Source: Kitasatospora sp. CB01950 | Lineage (GTDB): Bacteria > Actinomycetota > Actinomycetes > Streptomycetales > Streptomycetaceae | Length of the DNA: 64,000 nt | Assembly (NCBI RefSeq): GCF_001905465.1 | Contig: NZ_LISX01000010.1 | Location: forward strand, 124,001-188,000 | Direction: 5' to 3' | In this document: positions 59,080 through 64,000 of the stretch, one piece after another | How the letters are laid out: the number at the start of each line of letters is the position of its first letter | Numbering within the stretch: position 1 is the stretch's first letter | Notes under the pieces: generated by a model | Databases searched by the model: none | What the model saw: only the letters and a program-made list of their open reading frames with translations | What the model was told of the DNA's origin: nothing | Position numbers and translations under genes: made by a program

Positions 59080-59297
59080 GATGCCTCCCTACAGGCCCTG
59101 CGGGACACCCGGCAGGCCGTCGGCGGGGCCACCCGTCCGGCGCAATGGCGGTGCCGCTCGACACCCCTTACAGCATGATCACCAATAGGGCACACGGGAA
59201 CCAATCGCCCACCCTCTACCATCTATGAGGTGGCGAAGGGCCATTCCCTCAGCTCCCCAGCCGAAAACCTCCCCTGCGCACCCGGATTGCGAGAACG

Positions 59298-60653
59298 ATG
59301 ACCGACGACGTCCTGCTGGTCCACGGCGGAAACCCGCTCGAAGGCGAGATCCAGATCCGCGGCGCCAAGAACCTGGTCCCCAAGGCCATGGTCGCCGCGC
59401 TGCTCGGCCAGGGCCCCAGCAGACTGCGCAGCGTTCCGGACATCCGGGACGTCAAGGTCGTCCGCGGCCTGCTGCAGCTGCACGGTGTCACTGTCCGCAC
59501 CGGCGACGAGGAGGGCGAGCTGATCCTCGACCCGTCGCACGTCGAGAGCGCCAACGTGGCGGACATCGACGCGCACGCCGGCTCCTCGCGCATCCCGATC
59601 CTGTTCTGCGGCCCGCTGCTGCACCGCCTCGGCCACGCCTTCATCCCGGGCCTGGGCGGCTGCGACATCGGCGGCCGGCCGGTGGACTTCCACTTCGAGG
59701 TGCTCCGCCAGTTCGGCGCCACCATCGAGAAGCACCCCCAGGGCACCTACCTGGTGGCCACCCAGCGGCTGCGCGGCACCAAGATCGAGCTGCCGTACCC
59801 GTCCGTCGGCGCCACCGAGCAGGTGCTGCTGACGGCGGTGCTCGCGGAGGGCGTCACCGAGCTGCGCAACGCCGCGATCGAGCCGGAGATCGTCGACCTG
59901 ATCTGCGTACTGCAGAAGATGGGCGCGATCATCTCGCTGGGCACCGACCGCACCATCCTGATCACCGGCGTCGACGAGCTGGACGGCTACACCCACCGGG
60001 CGCTGCCGGACCGCCTGGAGGCCGCCTCCTGGGCGTGCGCGGCGCTGGCCACCAAGGGCGACATCTACGTCCGCGGCGCCGAGCAGATCCCGATGATGAC
60101 CTTCCTGAACACCTTCCGGAAGGTCGGCGGCGCCTACGAGATCGACGACGCGGGCATCCGCTTCTGGCACCCGGGCGGCGAGCTCAAGGCGATCGCCCTG
60201 GAGACCGACGTCCACCCGGGCTTCCAGACCGACTGGCAGCAGCCGCTGGTGGTGGCGCTGACCCAGGCCACCGGCCTCTCGATCGTGCACGAGACGGTGT
60301 ACGAGTCGCGGCTCGGCTTCACCGGCGCGCTGAACCAGATGGGCGCGCACATCCAGCTGTACCGCGAGTGCCTGGGCGGCACCCCGTGCCGGTTCGGCGC
60401 GCGCAACTTCAAGCACTCCGCGGTGGTCTCCGGCCCGTCCAAGCTGATGGGCGGCGAGCTGGTCATCCCCGACCTGCGCGGCGGCTTCTCGTACCTGATC
60501 GCGGCGCTGGCCGCCGAGGGCACCTCCACGGTGCACGGCATCGACCTGATCAACCGCGGCTACGAGAACTTCATGGACAAGCTGCGCGACCTGGGCGCGC
60601 ACATCGAGCTGCCGTCGGAGGTCGACTCGGCCGAGGTCGAGCTGACCGCCTGA
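59298..60653 (+). CDS. murA: UDP-GlcNAc 1-carboxyvinyltransferase (MurA)
   Basis: The 451-residue enzyme transfers enolpyruvate from PEP to UDP-GlcNAc, the first committed step of peptidoglycan synthesis. Markers are the substrate Lys24 (RGAKNLVPK), the fosfomycin-target Cys122 in GLGGCDIGGRPVDFHFEV, and VGATEQVLLTAVLAEG. It is about 30 residues longer than E. coli MurA, the extra length mainly in the middle and end. ATG 59298 has only a weak ribosome site. It ends 18 bp before a bidirectional terminator shared with hupA. Confidence 0.95.
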   Translation: MTDDVLLVHGGNPLEGEIQIRGAKNLVPKAMVAALLGQGPSRLRSVPDIRDVKVVRGLLQLHGVTVRTGDEEGELILDPSHVESANVADIDAHAGSSRIPILFCGPLLHRLGHAFIPGLGGCDIGGRPVDFHFEVLRQFGATIEKHPQGTYLVATQRLRGTKIELPYPSVGATEQVLLTAVLAEGVTELRNAAIEPEIVDLICVLQKMGAIISLGTDRTILITGVDELDGYTHRALPDRLEAASWACAALATKGDIYVRGAEQIPMMTFLNTFRKVGGAYEIDDAGIRFWHPGGELKAIALETDVHPGFQTDWQQPLVVALTQATGLSIVHETVYESRLGFTGALNQMGAHIQLYRECLGGTPCRFGARNFKHSAVVSGPSKLMGGELVIPDLRGGFSYLIAALAAEGTSTVHGIDLINRGYENFMDKLRDLGAHIELPSEVDSAEVELTA

Positions 60654-60670
60654 CGCAGGGCCCGAACACG

Positions 60671-60708
60671 CCGGTGGCCGGCCTCCCCGAGGGGAGACCG
60701 GCCACCGG
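60671..60708. terminator. Bidirectional terminator between murA and hupA
   Basis: CCGGTGGCCGG (60671-60681) pairs with CCGGCCACCGG (60698-60708), and an inner CTCC/GGAG stem caps it. It serves both convergent genes. Confidence 0.85.
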
Positions 60709-60724
60709 TGCGTTCAGCGGAGGG

Positions 60725-61006
60725 TCACTTGCCCTTCGCGGCTTCCTTCAGCTTCGAGCCGGCGCTCACCTTGACGCTGAAGCCCTCGGCGATCTGGATC
60801 GGCTCGCCGGTCTGCGGGTTGCGGGCGGTGCGGGCGGCGCGGAGGGTGCGCTCGAAGGTCAGGAAACCGGGGATGGTGACCTTCTCGTCGCCCTTGGCGA
60901 CGACCTCGCCGGTGATCTCGGCGAAGGCGGCCAGCACGGCGTCGGCGTCCTTGCGGGTCACCTCGGCGCGCTCGGCCAGCGCGGCCACCAGCTCACTGCG
61001 GTTCAT
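60725..61006 (-). CDS. hupA: HU nucleoid protein
   Basis: The 93-residue protein is a standard HU: MNRSELVAALAERAEVTRKD, GFLTFERTLRAARTARNPQT, GEPIQIAEGFSVKVSAGSKL. HU dimers bend DNA non-specifically. It lacks the long Lys/Ala tail of the second streptomycete HU (HupS). ATG 61006 is clear. A possible promoter on the minus strand (TTGGGC at 61356-61361, TACGGT at 61333-61338, 17-bp spacer) would give a leader of about 320 nt. Confidence 0.95.
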   Translation of the reverse strand: MNRSELVAALAERAEVTRKDADAVLAAFAEITGEVVAKGDEKVTIPGFLTFERTLRAARTARNPQTGEPIQIAEGFSVKVSAGSKLKEAAKGK

Positions 61007-61445
61007 GTGTACTCCTGTGGTCTGTTGCTCTGCCGTGCGCGGAGGCATGGCCGGTCCGCGCGACGGTGCTCGTTCAGGCGAGGGGTGGTCAGGGGCCGGG
61101 CTCGCACCGCGAAGCGCCGCAAACTGCCCGCCTGGGTACGAATCCTGCCCCGACCGGCACTGAGAAAGCCAATCGGGCACCGGCGTGGTTGACCCGAACA
61201 GCGCCCACCGGACAGAGGTGTGACGCTCCGTCGGCTCCGGGGTGGCCGGGGTGGGCGGCGGCCGGGACGACACGCCGTGGCACAACCGGGGACGTTCCGT
61301 ACTTGTCGGACACGCCGCCTCGTGCCAGGGCTACCGTACGCCCTGTCACCGACAAGCCCAAACACGCCCCTTTCCCTTGTGTCGCAAGGGATCCGGCACG
61401 TTCGTCGCAATCCGGCCGCGGCGAACGTGCCGGGCGCTCACCGGC
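61007..61445. other. Long gene-free region upstream of hupA
   Basis: The 439-bp stretch holds a possible hupA promoter (61333-61361, minus), the malic-enzyme terminator (61393-61433) and a small CCCTTG/CAAGGG hairpin (61368-61384). I see no tRNA or ORF with family support. It may encode a long hupA leader. Confidence 0.45.
61393..61433 (-). terminator. Terminator after the malic enzyme gene
   Basis: A perfect 12-bp stem (61393-61404 with 61422-61433) with a 17-nt loop lies 13 bp past the stop of the minus-strand malic enzyme gene. Confidence 0.7.
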
Positions 61446-62921
61446 TCAGAGCTGAACGGCCGGGAACGCGGCGGTGTCGAGCGTTCCGACGATGCCCGAG
61501 GTGGGCTTCACGGGGGCCGTCTCGGCGCCCCCACGGGCCGCCACGGCGGCGTCCCGGACGGCCGAGGCGACGGTCTTGGCCACGCCGGGGTGGAAGACGC
61601 TGGGGATGATGTAGTTCGGGTTCAGCTCGTCGTCGGTGACGGTGGTGGCCAGCGCGCGGGCGGCGGCCAGCATCATCTCGGTGTCGACGCTGCTGGACTG
61701 GGCGTCCAGCAGGCCGCGGAAAACACCCGGGAAGACCAGCACGTTGTTGATCTGGTTGGGGAAGTCGCTGCGGCCGGTGGCGACCACCGCGGCGGTCTGG
61801 CGGGCGACCGCCGGGTCGACCTCCGGGTCGGGGTTGGCCAGCGCGAAGACGATCGCGTCCTCGGCCATGGTGGCCAGGTCGTCGCCGTCCAGCACGTTCG
61901 GGGCGGAGACGCCGATGAACACGTCGGCGCCGGCCACGGCCTCCTTGAGGGTGCCGGTGCGGCCGGAGCGGTTGGTGTTCTCGGCGATCCAGCGCAGGCT
62001 CTCGTTCAGGTCCTCGCGGCCCTGGTGGACCACGCCCTGCACGTCCGCGACGGTGGCGTGCACGACGCCCGCCGCCATCAGCAGCTTGAGGATCGCGGTG
62101 CCGGCGGCGCCGGCGCCGCTCATCACCACGCGGATCTCGCCGATCTCCTTGCCGACCACCTTCAGCGCGTTGGTCAGCGCCGCCAGCACCACGATCGCGG
62201 TGCCGTGCTGGTCGTCGTGGAAGACCGGGATGTCCAGCGCCTCGCGCAGCCGGGCCTCGATCTCGAAGCAGCGCGGCGCGGAGATGTCCTCCAGGTTGAT
62301 GCCGGCGAAGCCCGGGGCGATGGCCTTGACGATCGCGACGATCTCGTCGGCGTCCTGGGTGTCCAGGCAGAGCGGCCACGCGTCGATGCCCGCGAAGCGC
62401 TTGAACAGCGCCGCCTTGCCCTCCATGACCGGCAGCGCGGCCTTCGGGCCGATGTTGCCCAGGCCCAGCACCGCGGAGCCGTCGGTGACCACCGCGACGG
62501 AGTTGCGCTTGATGGTCAGGCGGCGGGCGTCCTCCGGGTTCTCGGCGATCGCCATGCACACCCGGGCCACGCCCGGGGTGTAGATCATGCTGAGGTCGTC
62601 GCGGTTGCGGATCGGCAGCTTCGAGGACATCTCGATCTTGCCGCCGAGGTGCATCAGGAAGGTACGGTCCGAGACCTTGCCGATGGTGACGCCGTCGATC
62701 GCGCGGAGCTTCTCCACGATCTCCTCGCCGTGCGCCACCGAGGACGCCGCGACGGTGACGTCGATCCGCAGCGCCTCCAGGCCGGACGCGGTGACGTCGA
62801 GGCCGGTGACCGAGCCGCCGGAGGACTCGACCGCGGTGGTGATGGAGCTCACCGCGTTGCCGGTGGCCGGCACCTCCAACCGGACCGTGATCGAGTTCGA
62901 GACACTGGGCACCGTCGCCAT
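61446..62921 (-). CDS. NAD-dependent malic enzyme with N-terminal ACT domain
   Basis: The 491-residue enzyme oxidatively decarboxylates malate to pyruvate. An ACT-like regulatory domain (ITVRLEVPATGNAVSSITTA, residues 10-85) precedes the malic core: SMIYTPGVARVCMAIAENPE, VTDGSAVLGLGNIGPKAALP, VMEGKAALFKRFAGIDAWPL, NLEDISAPRCFEIE, HDDQHGTAIVVLAAL and SGAGAAGTAILKLL (NAD-binding). ATG 62921 follows GAAGGACG. In S. coelicolor an ortholog at this locus is NAD-specific and feeds acetyl-CoA for storage lipid and antibiotics. NAD preference is inferred from family. Confidence 0.92.
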   Translation of the reverse strand: MATVPSVSNSITVRLEVPATGNAVSSITTAVESSGGSVTGLDVTASGLEALRIDVTVAASSVAHGEEIVEKLRAIDGVTIGKVSDRTFLMHLGGKIEMSSKLPIRNRDDLSMIYTPGVARVCMAIAENPEDARRLTIKRNSVAVVTDGSAVLGLGNIGPKAALPVMEGKAALFKRFAGIDAWPLCLDTQDADEIVAIVKAIAPGFAGINLEDISAPRCFEIEARLREALDIPVFHDDQHGTAIVVLAALTNALKVVGKEIGEIRVVMSGAGAAGTAILKLLMAAGVVHATVADVQGVVHQGREDLNESLRWIAENTNRSGRTGTLKEAVAGADVFIGVSAPNVLDGDDLATMAEDAIVFALANPDPEVDPAVARQTAAVVATGRSDFPNQINNVLVFPGVFRGLLDAQSSSVDTEMMLAAARALATTVTDDELNPNYIIPSVFHPGVAKTVASAVRDAAVAARGGAETAPVKPTSGIVGTLDTAAFPAVQL

Positions 62922-63078
62922 CGACGTCCTTCTTCCTAGAATCAGCAGGCCGTGACCGGCCCGGTAATCGCGCAGCATGCTAGGTATCGATCGTCGCACC
63001 TACCGACCGCTTGCCAGAAATAACGTTCATTGAGTGTGCGGATCCGACAAACCGCCCCCGCCCGGGCAGGCGGCCTCC

Positions 63079-63242
63079 TTGCCCGCGGGCCGGGATGCGT
63101 TACATTGGAACGGCACCGGCTCGATCCAAGCCCCCGGGCCCAACCTTCGTCCCTTCGAGGGACCACTTGCCGCGAGGCGAGCATGGCGGGTCGGTGTTCA
63201 GCTTCACGAAGGCCCCCCACCTCCTGGTGGGGGGCCTTCGTG
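63079..63242 (+). ncRNA. Candidate small RNA with promoter and terminator
   Basis: A plausible promoter (TTGCCC 63079-63084, TACATT 63101-63106, 16-bp spacer) would start a transcript near 63112. It would include a UUCG-type hairpin (GTCCC/GGGAC, 63149-63163) and end at the perfect 17-bp hairpin 63205-63242. No ORF with a ribosome site is present. The approximate product is 130 nt. The hairpin also terminates the minus-strand helicase gene, so some of it may be bidirectional. Confidence 0.45.
63205..63242. terminator. Perfect 17-bp terminator hairpin
   Basis: Arms 63205-63221 and 63226-63242 pair perfectly with a TCCT loop. It begins seven bases past the stop of the helicase (minus strand) and may also end the candidate small RNA (plus strand). 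Confidence 0.85.
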
Positions 63243-63249
63243 CGTGCGC

Positions 63250-64000
63250 CTACTTCAGCAGCGCGGGGACGCCAGCGGCGTCCGGCAGGTCGTCCGGGCC
63301 GGACAGCACGGTCAGCCGCTGGGTGGCGCGGGTCAGCGCCACGTACAGCACCCGCAGGCCCGCCTCCGACTCGCCCGCGATGCCGGTCGGGTCGGCGACG
63401 ACGGTGGCGTCGTACTCCAGGCCCTTGGCCTCCAGACTGCCCAGCGCCACCACCCGCTCGCCCAGGCCCTCGGCCCAGGACGCGGCCTCCGCGCGGCGGT
63501 CCATCGGGACGACGATCGCGACGGTGCCGTCCACCTCGCCCAGCAGCCACTCCAGCTCGGCCCTGGCGGCCTTGCCGAAGGACTCCGCGCCGGTCTCCCG
63601 GACGGCCGCGAACCGCGGGCGCACGCCGGTCGCCCGGACCGCGCTCGGCGACGGGGTGCCCGGCGCGGCCAGCGCCAGCACCTTCGCCGCCACCTCGGCG
63701 ATCTCCGCCGGGTTGCGGTAGTTCACGGTCAGCGTGTGCCGGCGGCGCGGCTTGCCCGCCAGCACCTCGTCCATCGCCGCCTGCGCCTCCTCGGGGAACG
63801 GCCAGGACGACTGCGCCGGGTCGCCGACGATGGTCCAGGTCGCCATCCGGGAGCGGCGGCCGATCATCCGCCACTGCATCGGCGTGAGGTCCTGCGCCTC
63901 GTCGACGATCACGTGCGCGTACTCGCGGCGCTCCTCGGGGATCCGCTCGCGCTCGCGCCTGCCGTACGTCCGCTCGCCGTACGTGGTGACTTCCTCCAAC
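63250..64000 (-). CDS. UvrD/HelD-like ATP-dependent helicase, C-terminal part
   Basis: The visible 249 residues are the end of a superfamily 1 ATPase: Walker B VIVDEAQDLTPMQWRMIGRR, TIVGDPAQSSWP, then TVNYRNPAEIA, GSLEAKGLEYDATVVAD and LRVLYVALTRATQRLTVLSG. This resembles HelD proteins that remodel RNA polymerase, and also UvrD/PcrA DNA helicases. The N-terminus and Walker A lie right of the window, so the choice between them cannot be made here. The gene is transcribed leftward towards a strong hairpin. Confidence 0.85.
   Translation of the reverse strand, partial: LEEVTTYGERTYGRRERERIPEERREYAHVIVDEAQDLTPMQWRMIGRRSRMATWTIVGDPAQSSWPFPEEAQAAMDEVLAGKPRRRHTLTVNYRNPAEIAEVAAKVLALAAPGTPSPSAVRATGVRPRFAAVRETGAESFGKAARAELEWLLGEVDGTVAIVVPMDRRAEAASWAEGLGERVVALGSLEAKGLEYDATVVADPTGIAGESEAGLRVLYVALTRATQRLTVLSGPDDLPDAAGVPALLK

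Noticed and set aside
61100..61170. tRNA-like T-arm resemblance (GGGTACGAATCC)
   Set aside because: No matching acceptor, D or anticodon stems could be built on either strand.

Overview
The window looks like chromosomal core DNA of a streptomycete (Streptomyces, Kitasatospora or a close relative). Base composition is very G+C rich with strong third-position G/C bias. GTG starts are common and one TTG start is likely. Two SsgA-family sporulation genes, DasR-type operators around N-acetylglucosamine (GlcNAc) transport genes, and the gene orders rph-nagF-nagE1-nagE2 and yqgE-murA-hupA-malic enzyme all fit that family. No prophage, insertion sequence, CRISPR array, rRNA or replication origin was seen.

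Layout. 1-3.9 kb: RNase PH and the GlcNAc phosphotransferase set (EIIB plus two EIIC permeases), with DasR-like sites. 3.9-7.1 kb: LuxR-type regulator, branched-chain aminotransferase, metallo-beta-lactamase-fold hydrolase, small HTH protein. 7.2-9.4 kb: the sulfur-carrier cysteine pathway (cysM, cysO, JAMM protease mec) with a cysteine-containing leader peptide. 9.4-15.1 kb: amino-acid permease, DUF2017, clpS, NAD salvage (pncB, pncA), AbiEi-like protein. 15.4-20.5 kb: conserved small proteins, a cation efflux pump, DinB and HIT proteins. 20.5-24.0 kb: a type VII secretion (T7SS) triad of mycosin protease, PPE-like WXG protein and small partner. 24.1-33.5 kb: endonuclease V, two RDD membrane proteins, an SsgA-like gene, a GT87 mannosyltransferase and a two-component system. 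33.6-47.4 kb: Lrp and two IclR regulators, a Lon-type protease, an SF2 helicase, a sigma/anti-sigma fusion, a second SsgA-like gene, a sortase, an MprF-like membrane enzyme, a Tat lipoprotein and an MFS pump. 47.5-48.3 kb: a guanidinium exporter behind a guanidine-III riboswitch, and tRNA-Cys preceded by a cysteine-rich micro-ORF. 48.4-51.8 kb: a second T7SS triad. 52.0-56.3 kb: a three-subunit xanthine-dehydrogenase-like operon with degenerate catalytic motifs. 56.5-64 kb: GH20 hexosaminidase, DUF3039, yqgE, murA, hupA, malic enzyme, a candidate small RNA and the end of a HelD/UvrD-like helicase.

Shared themes. GlcNAc uptake (1-4 kb) and GH20 hexosaminidase (58 kb) both carry DasR-like sites, and murA uses UDP-GlcNAc for the cell wall. 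Cysteine supply may be sensed twice by Cys-codon leader ORFs: one before cysO-cysM and one before tRNA-Cys. The second arrangement is the most novel-looking item in the window. The two T7SS triads are paralogous but differently ordered. Each pairs a YxxxE partner with a WXG/PPE-like Gly-rich protein ending in a shared YLxEDEETW tail.
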